IMG/VR virus record: IMGVR_UViG_3300017991_000005
Span: 62,001-126,000 of that record
From: a virus
DNA length: 64,000 nt
Reading direction: 5' to 3' (one strand)
Of this stretch, positions 31,184 through 39,141 are shown piece by piece. Each line of letters starts with the position of its first letter. Within the stretch, counting starts at the first letter, position 1. The position numbers were made by a program, and so were the translations under genes. The notes below the pieces were generated by a model, which did not search any database, had not been told where the DNA came from, and saw only the letters and a program-made list of their open reading frames with translations.

Positions 31184-33381
31184 GCCATTTTGATCTGGGG
31201 GTCCGTGACAATGGGCACCTTGAGTTGAGCGACGTGCTCCATGGTGTCCACCACCTTCCCCCGGACCTGTTCCTCGCGCTCCTCCGGGAACTCGACGAGA
31301 ATCTCGTCGTGCACCTGGAGGACGATCCCGGTGTCCCCGAACTCCCCGCTCCGGAACGCCCGGCCCAGGTCGCGCACCACCCGCTTCATGAGGATGGCCG
31401 CCCCTCCCTGGATGATGCTGTTCGTGGCCTCTCGGACCACCGCTCCGAGCTGGAAGTCGTCGATGACCCCCTTGTGGTAGAGGTCCCACTCCTTCGTGAA
31501 GTGGCGCCTGCGCCCGCTGAACAGGCGGAACCATCCCCGCTCCTCCAAGGTCCTCCGCACCCAGTGATGGAAGGAGCGCACCCCGCGATACTTCAAGAAG
31601 AAACGAGTGTGAACCTCCTCGGCCACGTCGAGGGGCACGTCGATCATGGCCGCCAAAAGCTTGTAGTACATCCCGTATATGAGCCCGAAATTCACAGACT
31701 TGGCTTTGTAGCGCCCTTCGACCGGCCCGTACGTGTCCACGAGGCCCGTCGCCACGGCGGTCTGCCAGTGGATGTCCTCGCCCAACACGAACCCGTGGAC
31801 AATCTCCTCATGCCCCTTGGCCTCCACCTCGTCCTCCCAGCACGACGGGCAGACGTGTATGGCCGTGTCCGTCTCGCCCTCGGCCCCGCACGAGTAGCAC
31901 CGCCACGTCCGGTACGCCGCGAGGAGGGCCGGGTCTTCGGTCACGTGGGCGAGGAAACGGAGCTCGATCTGCGAAAAGTCGGCGTTGAGGAACTTGTACC
32001 CCTCCTTCGGAATATACGCCCGGCGGATCGAGGGCACCTTGATCTCCTTCTTCGTGCCCGGAAGGATGTAGACGCTCCCGATAGCCCCCTCCGTCGTGCC
32101 GGGGCGCGGCTGGTTCTGGAGGTTGGGGTTGTCCGAGCTCCAGCGGTCGTTCACGGTCCCCACCGGGTTGAAGGAGCAGTGTATTCGGTGCTCCGGGTCC
32201 GCCAGGGCCCTCTCCAGAAGGTCGTCGATGTAGGTGCCCTTGATCTTCTCGATCTTCCGGAGCCGCACGATCTTCTCGGCGAGGGGGTTCTGGTGCTCCT
32301 CGATGAGCCATGAGAGGACGTTCTTGTCCGTCGAGGCGAACTTCACAGGGTCCAGGTTCCCCTTGCGCCTGTTCTTCTTCGTGAAAGCCCACTGGGGCGG
32401 CTCAATCTCCATCTCACCCCAGAAGATGGCCCGAAGCTGGTCAGGAGAGGAGGGATTCAGGTCGGGATACTCGGCAGCGATCTCCTTCCTGATCTTCTCG
32501 ACCTCCACGCCGTACACCTGCTTGAGTTGCTGGAGAATCCCCACGTCCATCCGGACGCCCCGTGTCTCGATGTCGGCGATGACACCCACGACAGGGACCT
32601 CCGTCTCGTGGAACAGGCCCTCCAAGTCCGCCTCCTGGACCACCTGGAGGTACTTCCACACGAGCTGGAGCGTCCACACGGCGTCGTGCGTGGCGTAAGT
32701 CTCGAAAAGCTCCCGGCGCCGCGCCTCGTGGACCGCCTCCACCTTGGGCCGAACGAACTTGTCGGCCGCCTCCAGCACGTCTGCCTTTTTCATGCCTGGA
32801 GGAAGCCGAAAAGCCGCCTGCTTCGCCAAGGGCCAGCGGGGGTCGATGAAGCTCTCGATGACCTGGGAAGATTTCCGGTGGTCGCGGTAGAGGGCCCAGG
32901 CGATGTTCACCATCCTCTTGATATTGGCCTGCCCGCGCTTCCAGATGGCCTCGACCTCCCTCTGGGATTCCCGGTAGGTGAGGGCCGTGGTAACTCCGAG
33001 GTCGCGCTTCGCGCACGCCTTGAGGGCGTGCCGCTCGGTCTCGTCGATGAGGTAGGAGAGGAGCATGCCGTCGTAGATGACCCCCTTGGGGTGGAGGCCG
33101 CGAGCTCCGAGGACCTGGGCATCGAACTTGTAATTCCACCACGCGAGCTTCGCCTCCTCGCGCTCGAAGAGAGGGGCAAGGATGCGCTTCCTGAACGTCT
33201 TCCAGGCGTAAGCGTCCTCCTCGAAGGACCAGTAGCGCCCGACAGGGTGCTCCGGATTCCCCCAGGCGAGCGAGACGCCCCGGAGGGTCTTCTTGCACGC
33301 CGGGATGGCGTCGTCGTCGTCGGTCTCGGTGTCCACCGCGACCCACTCCGACCCCAGAATTTTGTCCACGTCGTCGTACAT
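31168..33381 (-). CDS. Family A DNA polymerase with zinc-ribbon insertion, 737 aa
   Basis: The 3'-5' exonuclease motifs are VAVDTET (Asp17, Glu19), NYKFDAQ (Asp87) and YATHDAVW (Asp233). The polymerase motifs are NADFSQIELR (467-475), KAKSVNFGLIYG (559-570) and VHDEILVE. Between motif A and the O helix, residues 494-530 contain CYSCG and CPSC, an extra zinc ribbon. The replicative polymerase of the phage is the likely role. The ATG lies two bases after the 3' end of a tRNA-like element, with no normal ribosome site between them. Confidence 0.92.
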   Translation of the reverse strand: MYDDVDKILGSEWVAVDTETDDDDAIPACKKTLRGVSLAWGNPEHPVGRYWSFEEDAYAWKTFRKRILAPLFEREEAKLAWWNYKFDAQVLGARGLHPKGVIYDGMLLSYLIDETERHALKACAKRDLGVTTALTYRESQREVEAIWKRGQANIKRMVNIAWALYRDHRKSSQVIESFIDPRWPLAKQAAFRLPPGMKKADVLEAADKFVRPKVEAVHEARRRELFETYATHDAVWTLQLVWKYLQVVQEADLEGLFHETEVPVVGVIADIETRGVRMDVGILQQLKQVYGVEVEKIRKEIAAEYPDLNPSSPDQLRAIFWGEMEIEPPQWAFTKKNRRKGNLDPVKFASTDKNVLSWLIEEHQNPLAEKIVRLRKIEKIKGTYIDDLLERALADPEHRIHCSFNPVGTVNDRWSSDNPNLQNQPRPGTTEGAIGSVYILPGTKKEIKVPSIRRAYIPKEGYKFLNADFSQIELRFLAHVTEDPALLAAYRTWRCYSCGAEGETDTAIHVCPSCWEDEVEAKGHEEIVHGFVLGEDIHWQTAVATGLVDTYGPVEGRYKAKSVNFGLIYGMYYKLLAAMIDVPLDVAEEVHTRFFLKYRGVRSFHHWVRRTLEERGWFRLFSGRRRHFTKEWDLYHKGVIDDFQLGAVVREATNSIIQGGAAILMKRVVRDLGRAFRSGEFGDTGIVLQVHDEILVEFPEEREEQVRGKVVDTMEHVAQLKVPIVTDPQIKMAWSAK

Positions 33382-33383
33382 GC

Positions 33384-33517
33384 TGGCGCGGCGGGGAGGA
33401 CTCGAACCTCCGACCTCCCCCTCTCCGCCGGACCGGCCTGCGCGACCGGCCCGGCTGCCCCGCCTGGGTTGCGCGACCCAGGGCGGAGGGGCGCTCTTCC
33501 CACTGAGCTACCGCCGT
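33384..33517 (-). tRNA. tRNA-like gene with a 64-nt anticodon loop
   Basis: Acceptor (ACGGCGG/CCGCCGC with an A1-C72 mismatch), D arm (GCTC/GAGC), T arm (GGAGG TTCGAGT CCTCC), a 6-nt variable loop and an encoded GCCA end are all present. The anticodon stem CCCCT/AGGGG closes a 64-nt loop instead of 7 nt. That loop folds into two hairpins that both present TCGCGCA. No standard anticodon loop with U33 can be assigned. It may be a tRNA with a 57-nt insertion, or a tRNA mimic. Confidence 0.72.
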
Positions 33518-33524
33518 GAATCGC

Positions 33525-34391
33525 CTACTTGCCCTTCTTCTTGAGCCCCTTCTTGAGGCCCTTCTTCTTGGCCGCCTTCTTGCGGGGAGGCGGCGCCGGA
33601 GTGTCGTCCACGCCCTCGTCCGGAGACGTGTCGGGGTCCCCGTAGTTCACGGTCGTCCCGGACTCCGCCTCGGCCTCGTCGCCGCTGGTCTGGTCTTCGA
33701 TGCCCATGTAGGCCAGGAAGTAGGCCGTCTTCTTCTTGTCGGGAGCGAGCACCGTGTCGTAGTCGTAGGGAGAGCAGAAGAGCGCGAGGGCCTGCGCCCG
33801 CGTGAGGATGGTACCGTTCTTCTTCTTCTCCCACTCGATGGTCTGGTCGATCTGGGGCGAGTTCTTGAACCGCCGCTTCGGGTCGTCGATGTCGAGGAGC
33901 TCCCAGTCGTCCCCGACCGAGGAGGCCGTCTGCTCGGTCCGGTACAGGTGGAACTGAGCCCCCACGAGCGAGCTCCGCTTCTCCCGCTTCTTCTCCAGAA
34001 TCATGGCCGTCTTCTTGTCGAGCGGGAGGAGCTTCTTCACGTGCTCGTAGGTCTTGCCCTTCCAGGTGCGCTTCGTCATGTCCACGACGGTGAGGAAGCC
34101 GCGCCACTGGCGCCCGATGAGGTCGTGCCGGAGCATGGCGTTACAGATGCGGCAGGCCCTCGGATCGCCGTCGGCCGAGCCGTCCGGGCACGTGCACTTG
34201 ATCTTGCTGGCCTGCTTGTCGCCCTTGAGGAACATGCCGTGCTCCCAGATGTTGAACGAGATGTCGTCCAGGAGCACGATGTCCACCTCGTCCCCCGGCC
34301 GAAGGAAGAGGCGCTTCTCGAAGGACGGTTTGACCCGCGAAGACGCGGGAACCTTGTCGGCCTCGCCGAGGCCACGACTTGCGAAACCCAT
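33525..34391 (-). CDS. Probable ssDNA-binding protein with lysine-rich tail, 288 aa
   Basis: The protein has an early FLRPGDEVDIVLLDDISFNI segment, then a Cys cluster (KCTCPDGSADGDPRACRICN) that may bind zinc as in gp32-like proteins, a central domain, an acidic stretch (DEAEAESG, DPDTSPDEGVDD) and a final RKKAAKKKGLKKGLKKKGK. Its position between primase and polymerase and its own strong promoter suggest an abundant replication protein; the ssDNA-binding role is inference. The start MGFASRG follows GGAGG. Confidence 0.62.
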   Translation of the reverse strand: MGFASRGLGEADKVPASSRVKPSFEKRLFLRPGDEVDIVLLDDISFNIWEHGMFLKGDKQASKIKCTCPDGSADGDPRACRICNAMLRHDLIGRQWRGFLTVVDMTKRTWKGKTYEHVKKLLPLDKKTAMILEKKREKRSSLVGAQFHLYRTEQTASSVGDDWELLDIDDPKRRFKNSPQIDQTIEWEKKKNGTILTRAQALALFCSPYDYDTVLAPDKKKTAYFLAYMGIEDQTSGDEAEAESGTTVNYGDPDTSPDEGVDDTPAPPPRKKAAKKKGLKKGLKKKGK

Positions 34392-34459
34392 GATGTTTTC
34401 CTCCAAACTGTGCCTGCTAAGAGGCGGAATAGCCTACTGTGAGGCTCTCAACGTCTTGA

Positions 34460-34488
34460 ATTTTAGCGTATCAATTTCCGCTTGTCAA
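34460..34488 (-). promoter_or_regulatory. Sigma70-like promoter, conserved-spacer family
   Basis: TTGACA, 17-bp spacer AGCGGAAATTGATACGC, then TAAAAT. It lies inside the last codons of the primase gene and drives the probable ssDNA-binding protein, the tRNA-like element and the polymerase. Confidence 0.87.
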
Positions 34489-35461
34489 GCCCAAGAGAGT
34501 CCCAGAGGACACGATTTTTCAGAGCCTCTGGGATGGCGTCTGGGGCGCTCGCCGGGTCCTCGCCCGGAGGGAGCACGGCCACGTACAGGCGCGTGATGGG
34601 AGAGAGCCACACGCCGATTTTGATCGCCATAACGTCCTCGGAGAGGGCCTGGGACATACCGGCCTCGTCGGCGTCGAGGAGGAGCGTAACGGAGTCGAAC
34701 CACCGCTTGAGCTTCGTCCTCTTTTCCGGCGTAAGCCGGAGACCCATGAGTCCAAGGACGTTCGGGTGGTAGCGCCGGGCGATGATCGTGTCGAGAGTTC
34801 CCTCTACGAGGACCCCCTCCTCGATGGTCAGGTCCAGGGAGTGCTCCCCGTAGAAGTGCTCCCCGGTTGACCAGTCGAAGTAGGCGAGGTACTTGGGCTC
34901 GACCCCATCGACAACGGTCCGGCCCATGACGCCCATGAGGGTCCCGCCACGGTCCCAGACCGGGAAGGTGGCCCGATAGTCGAACACGTCGAGCCCCACC
35001 ATCCATCGGTCGATCTCCGCCCGCGTGAGCCCGCGCTCCAGCGCATAGCCCGGCACGTGGACCTGACAGGCCCGCACGAAGCGGGCAAGCGTACGCGCAT
35101 ACGGTTCGTCCCTCTGGGTCCTCTTCCGGCGGTGGTGAAGGGCCCGGTCGAGCCCCGCACCGAGGTCATACTTCTCGATGCGCCGGACAAAGGCGAGGGC
35201 CTCGTCGAAACCCTCGTACTGCCTATCTGCTCTCGCCAGGACCGAGACGAGGGTGCCCCGGACCCCACACCCGAAGCAGTGGCAGGCCGAGGGTCCGGTC
35301 TCGTCCACAAGGATCGAGAAGGATGGCGTGCTGTCCTCCCCGCTGGCGTGGCCGCCGGAGTGCGGCGCGAGGGGGCACTGTATCAGAATGTTAGCTCCCC
35401 GGCCCTTCCCGGCCTTGACCCCCATGATGGAGGCCAGCTTGTAGATACTCTCCCTGTCCAC
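34463..35461 (-). CDS. DnaG-like DNA primase, 332 aa
   Basis: The N-terminal zinc-binding domain has QCPLAPHSGGH and ACHCFGCG (Cys29, Cys62, Cys65 and a His). The TOPRIM part shows EGVLVEGTLDTI and VTLLLDADEAGM, giving the Glu and DxD metal ligands. At 332 aa it is shorter than bacterial DnaG and lacks a DnaB-binding C-terminus. It primes the lagging strand with the DnaB-like helicase two genes upstream. GTG start after AGGTGGGG. Confidence 0.88.
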   Translation of the reverse strand: MDRESIYKLASIMGVKAGKGRGANILIQCPLAPHSGGHASGEDSTPSFSILVDETGPSACHCFGCGVRGTLVSVLARADRQYEGFDEALAFVRRIEKYDLGAGLDRALHHRRKRTQRDEPYARTLARFVRACQVHVPGYALERGLTRAEIDRWMVGLDVFDYRATFPVWDRGGTLMGVMGRTVVDGVEPKYLAYFDWSTGEHFYGEHSLDLTIEEGVLVEGTLDTIIARRYHPNVLGLMGLRLTPEKRTKLKRWFDSVTLLLDADEAGMSQALSEDVMAIKIGVWLSPITRLYVAVLPPGEDPASAPDAIPEALKNRVLWDSLGLDKRKLIR

Positions 35462-35529
35462 GGCGCCCCACCTAATAGATACCTAACACGGATCGCTCCT
35501 GGAGGCCCGGAATCGCCCCAGAGAGCGTT

Positions 35530-35621
35530 CGACCCCCTCCCAGGTCCGAAGGTAGCCGGGACCCAGCCTTCCCCGGCGCAGAGGCCAGCCTCGCCAGCCG
35601 TGCGGCCTGCAAAGGGGGTCG
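35530..35621 (-). ncRNA. Candidate structured RNA between RNase H and primase genes
   Basis: The 9-bp perfect stem CGACCCCCT/AGGGGGTCG closes a 92-nt element on the minus strand. Inside are at least two further hairpins, GCAGGCC/GGCCTCTGC and CCGGG/CCCGG. It fills most of the 173-base gap upstream of the primase GTG. It could be a leader regulator of primase or a small RNA. It has no tRNA features. Confidence 0.4.
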
Positions 35622-35634
35622 AGCTCCCCTGTTT

Positions 35635-36150
35635 TCAGCCCCCCAGGCTCCGGACCCCCCGGAGGGCCCTGTGGGCGGCGTCGTCGGCCTCCTCGTTCCA
35701 ATGAATCCCCACGTGCCCCTTGACCCAGCGGACTCTGGTGTCCACGTCGTCCTGGAGGGCCCTCGCCTTGAGCACGAGGGCCTTGTTCTCCATCTCCCCC
35801 TCGTCGTCGTGCTTCCACTGGCGCAGGAGGAGGTTCTTGACGTACTTCGAGTCCGTGAACAGGGCGATTCGGCCGATCTCCTTCCGATTGACCTGGGCCC
35901 ACTGTAGGGCCCGAATGGCCGCCGTCAGCTCGGCCGTCTGGTTCGAGCCGTGCTCGGCCCCGTCGTACCCCCTCGCGTCCGGGTCCGTTATCACCCGGCC
36001 GGAGGCCCTGGCGATCTCATGCCCGGCCCGGTGGTCGAAGATGTCAACGCGCCGAACCGCCACGAAAGCCCAGGAGGCCGGGTTGTCCCGGCTCGGCTTC
36101 CGGTTATTCGGGCACGACCCGTCGCAGTAGAGCGCCACGTTAGGAACCAT
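35635..36150 (-). CDS. rnhA: Ribonuclease H1, 171 aa
   Basis: The catalytic residues are visible as LYCDGSC (Asp10), NQTAELTAAI (Glu), FTDSKYV (Asp) and NEEADDAAH (Asp). The VKGHVGIHWNEEAD segment is the typical His-containing loop. It removes RNA primers from the lagging strand. The 16-residue insertion after the first strand is slightly long. The start overlaps the DnaB-like gene by 11 bases. Confidence 0.93.
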   Translation of the reverse strand: MVPNVALYCDGSCPNNRKPSRDNPASWAFVAVRRVDIFDHRAGHEIARASGRVITDPDARGYDGAEHGSNQTAELTAAIRALQWAQVNRKEIGRIALFTDSKYVKNLLLRQWKHDDEGEMENKALVLKARALQDDVDTRVRWVKGHVGIHWNEEADDAAHRALRGVRSLGG

Positions 36151-37426
36151 CGGGCTCTCCCTTTTTCTCGGTGTTGCCGAATTGCTTGCCCGACTTCCCG
36201 CCCGTGAAGGTGGCGTATATCTCCTCGAAGTTCATGGTATCGAGGTCCCACCGGAGCAGGAGCTCCTTGAGCTTCACGCCGTCCCTGATTTTGATGGACC
36301 GGACAAGCATCTCGCTCAGGTTCTCCATGTCCGAGGTCCGGAAGAGGGAGAGGATGATGTCGGCGTCGTTCACGATGGCCTGAGTGAAGGCGAGGTCGGC
36401 CGTGTCCGCTTTCTTGTCCCCCTTCTTGACGGTCCGCCGGAGCTGGGTCACGAGGATGATGGGGATGTCGATGTCGTGGCGCTCCGCGAGGCGCTTGCAG
36501 TCCCGCGTGAGCTGGGCCATGTCCTTCCAGTCCGGCGTCTCGGAAGCGAGGTAGTAGGAGTCCCATATCACGAGGTCGGGCTTGTCCTCCAGAATTTTCA
36601 GTTCCAGGTCCACGATGCTCTCCACGTCGGCCGGGCCGTAGGCGAAGAACTCACCCATGGAACCGTCCTTGAGGCACCGCTTGTACCAGACCTTGAGGCG
36701 CTCTTCTTCCTCGGCCGAGAGCACCCCGCGCCGGAACCGGTCCGAGGAGATGCGGGCCCCGATGGCATCCATCCGGATGCCCACCTTCTTGGGCTTCATC
36801 TCCATCGAGGCGAAGAGGACCCGGTGGCCCTGGAGCGCGGTGAAGACGGCCGTGATGAGGGAGAGCCACGTCTTTCCGATCTCCGGCCGGGCGGTGAAGA
36901 CGATAACGTCTCCGCCCTGCCACCCGGCCGTCACGCGGGTCAGCGTGGGCCACGGGGTCTCCAGTCCCAGGACCCCCTTGAGGCTCTTGCGCTCTCGGTA
37001 GTAGGCCGCCCGTTCCTGGACGTTCCCTCGAAGGGAAACGGCGCCGGTGTCCGCGCTGGCGTAGAAACGCCGGGAGAGGTCTGCCACCACCCCCTTGAGC
37101 CCCCGGAAAGCGCCGGGCACGTCGTCCTGATCGAGGGAGGAGAAGACCCCCTTCCGGAGGCCGTTGGACATGGCGTTCTTGATCGAGCGGTTCCGAAGCT
37201 CGTCGGCGTAGTATTTGATGGGCTCCGACCCGACCTCGATCTCGACACCCTTCTGGGCCGCGACGGTCTCGATGCGCGGGAGGCGCCCGTACTTCTTGAG
37301 AAAGCCTACCACGTACTGATAGACGCCCTGCCACTCCTCGTCGAAGAGGTCCTTCTTGACCCCCTTGAGCTGCTTCGGGTCTCCCTGGTCGAGGAGGGTC
37401 CCGATGTAATACGAGTCAATGTCCAT
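36140..37426 (-). CDS. DnaB-like replicative helicase, 428 aa
   Basis: The N-terminal helical domain (residues 1-120) precedes a RecA-type core with ARPEIGKT (179-186; the first Gly of Walker A is Ala), FASMEMKPKKVGIRMDAI, Walker B DLVIWDSYYL and VTQLRRTVKK. This is the DnaB family layout. It unwinds DNA at the fork and recruits primase. The loader gene follows directly upstream with no gap, and RNase H1 overlaps downstream. Confidence 0.88.
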   Translation of the reverse strand: MDIDSYYIGTLLDQGDPKQLKGVKKDLFDEEWQGVYQYVVGFLKKYGRLPRIETVAAQKGVEIEVGSEPIKYYADELRNRSIKNAMSNGLRKGVFSSLDQDDVPGAFRGLKGVVADLSRRFYASADTGAVSLRGNVQERAAYYRERKSLKGVLGLETPWPTLTRVTAGWQGGDVIVFTARPEIGKTWLSLITAVFTALQGHRVLFASMEMKPKKVGIRMDAIGARISSDRFRRGVLSAEEEERLKVWYKRCLKDGSMGEFFAYGPADVESIVDLELKILEDKPDLVIWDSYYLASETPDWKDMAQLTRDCKRLAERHDIDIPIILVTQLRRTVKKGDKKADTADLAFTQAIVNDADIILSLFRTSDMENLSEMLVRSIKIRDGVKLKELLLRWDLDTMNFEEIYATFTGGKSGKQFGNTEKKGEPDGS

Positions 37427-38047
37427 CTACTCCTCTTCGGGCTTCTGCCACTGGTCCGTGTCCACGTCGATGGCGGTCGTGATGCGGGAGAGAAGACTCA
37501 CGACGCCCTTCGTGAAGCGTGCGCGAAGCTCCCCCATGCTGCAATTCGTGGTGATGATGACCGTCTGAATATCGTTGTACCTGTCCCGGAGCACGTTCTC
37601 GATGAGCACTCCGGCGTTCCCGTGGGTGTCGAAGGGCTCCGAGCCGAGATCGTCGATCACCACGAGATTGGCCGCCGCGATTCTATCCCGGATGACGATG
37701 GGTTCGTCGAAGGAGCGGTCTATGGTGGCGCTGTCGAAGTAGACCGCCGGGAGGTCCCTCGACTGGACGAAGTGGGCGATGCCTCCCCGCTGGATTACTT
37801 CCTTGAGGAGGACGACCGCCAGGGAGGTCTTCCCGCTCCCGTATCCGCCGCGAAGGAGAAGGCCGTGGCCCTCGGCGACGTGCTCGTGGATGACCTCCAT
37901 GTAGTCGAGGATGAGCCTCCGGTACTCCGGGTCGCCCTCGATGGCGGAGAGGGAAGCCTCCCAGAACTTCCGGGGGACCCCGGAATTGATGAGGACTTCC
38001 TCGGTGACGGGATACTTGCGCTCCGGTTGAAGCTCACGGCGTCTCAT
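37427..38047 (-). CDS. DnaC-like AAA+ helicase loader, 206 aa
   Basis: Walker A GGYGSGKT (67-74), Walker B ANLVVIDDLG (Asp132-133) and the sensor ITTNCSMGELRARF are in DnaC/IstB order. It loads the DnaB-like helicase onto DNA opened by the initiator. It lies between the initiator gene (14-base overlap) and the helicase gene, the same order as lambda O-P or plasmid initiator-loader pairs. Confidence 0.9.
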   Translation of the reverse strand: MRRRELQPERKYPVTEEVLINSGVPRKFWEASLSAIEGDPEYRRLILDYMEVIHEHVAEGHGLLLRGGYGSGKTSLAVVLLKEVIQRGGIAHFVQSRDLPAVYFDSATIDRSFDEPIVIRDRIAAANLVVIDDLGSEPFDTHGNAGVLIENVLRDRYNDIQTVIITTNCSMGELRARFTKGVVSLLSRITTAIDVDTDQWQKPEEE

Positions 38048-39128
38048 GTTTCCGGCTCCCCTTGAACGGCCTAATGCTCGGAATGTCGTCCATGGACTGG
38101 GACCCTCGGTCCTTGTTCTCCTTCTTGTTCCGGGGGGTGATCGGGCGGCCGTCCGCGTGCTCACGGATGACCGTGTACCACCCACCGAATAGACGGCCGC
38201 TGGGGGACCCGCGCCAGTCGTATGCCTTGCGGAGTTCCCGGTAGCGGTCGGCGAAGAACTCGCCCACCCGGCGGAGCTCGTCCATCGGGTAGGACTTCAC
38301 GAGGGCCCGCAGCTTCGCCCGTGCCTTTTCGTCCATGGTGACGGGAGCGATGCCGCTTTCGAGAAGCCGGTCGAAGATCATGTTCCAGAGCGTCGAGTAC
38401 CCCCACCGCGAGAGGGGAAGGGTTCCCCAGGGGCGCTTGCGCTCGGCGAGCGGGTTCGGGACCCCGGTCAAATTGTCCTGGGTGTCTGCATCCGAAATAG
38501 AAACATCTTCATTAGAGAGATAGCTATTAGTATCTCTCTTATTATTGTTCCAGACACCCAGGTCAAATTGACCTGGGTTAGGTCCGAAAATGTCCTTCGG
38601 AAAGCTGGGGCAAACCCCGCAACCCTCCTCGGCGGCGCAGCTTGCGCCGGAGCTTTTGGGAAGCCCCTTTTTCCTCCCTCGGAGCCCGTGGGCGCCAGGG
38701 AGCGGTGCAGACACCGAGGTCATTTTGACCTGGGTTGACCTGGGTTGACCTGGGTCGTCGTAAACGCGGCCGATGCCGAGTGCCTGGACGGCCCGGTCGG
38801 CGAAGTACCCCCCGGCGTCCGCGAGCACGTAAGCCGACGGGAGCCCAGGCCGCTCGACGCGCTTGATCCAGTGCTCCCGTTCGAGCAAGTTGAGCTGCCG
38901 CTGGACCGTCTTCACTGACACCCCCGTCTGCGCCGCGAGGGCGGCGAAGGTCGTGCAGGCCGCGACGCACCGATCACCCAGGGAGTGGCACACGTCGTCG
39001 GGCAGGGCCTCCCGGAGGGCGATGCGGCGGAGCTTGGCGTAGAGGTAGGCCCCGGCCGGGCGGATGACTGTCTGGAAGTAGTCGGACTCTTGGAACGAGG
39101 GGCTGAGGGGGAAGTCGTTCCTGTGCAT
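38034..39128 (-). CDS. Replication initiator-like winged-helix protein containing iterons, 364 aa
   Basis: Residues 60-115 contain a helix-turn-helix (TTFAALAAQTGVSVKTVQRQ, LNLLEREHWIKRVERPG) of the phage/plasmid replication type. The middle is unstructured and coded by an AT-rich stretch, and the C-terminal part (WNMIFDRLLESGIAPVTMDE) is helical. Directly repeated and inverted TTGACCTGGG sites lie inside its own coding region, as in lambda O. Start MHRNDFPLSP. It probably binds these sites to open the origin and hand over to the loader. Confidence 0.78.
   Translation of the reverse strand: MHRNDFPLSPSFQESDYFQTVIRPAGAYLYAKLRRIALREALPDDVCHSLGDRCVAACTTFAALAAQTGVSVKTVQRQLNLLEREHWIKRVERPGLPSAYVLADAGGYFADRAVQALGIGRVYDDPGQPRSTQVKMTSVSAPLPGAHGLRGRKKGLPKSSGASCAAEEGCGVCPSFPKDIFGPNPGQFDLGVWNNNKRDTNSYLSNEDVSISDADTQDNLTGVPNPLAERKRPWGTLPLSRWGYSTLWNMIFDRLLESGIAPVTMDEKARAKLRALVKSYPMDELRRVGEFFADRYRELRKAYDWRGSPSGRLFGGWYTVIREHADGRPITPRNKKENKDRGSQSMDDIPSIRPFKGSRKHETP
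38462..38754. other. Putative replication origin: iterons, inverted repeats and AT-rich region
   Basis: Three contiguous copies of TTGACCTGGG occupy 38725-38754. A perfect inverted repeat CCCAGGTCAA-A-TTGACCTGGG lies at 38557-38577, and a degenerate one at 38462-38482. Between them (38488-38550) is the most AT-rich stretch of the neighbourhood, with the hairpin AGAGAGATA/TATCTCTCT. All are inside the initiator-like gene. Confidence 0.72.
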
Positions 39129-39141
39129 TGATCCTCCTGTG

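Noticed and set aside
33423-33486. Group I or archaeal-type intron in the tRNA-like gene
   Set aside because: Too short for a group I intron, and I could not form a convincing bulge-helix-bulge. The loop hairpins are reported as an insertion of unknown kind.
35530-35621. tRNA or tRNA pseudogene before primase
   Set aside because: The GTTCGA string resembles a T loop, but acceptor, D and anticodon arms do not form. Kept only as a structured RNA candidate.
38462-38754. CRISPR array
   Set aside because: The repeats are 10 bp, contiguous or palindromic, and have no regular spacers or cas genes. They fit iterons instead.
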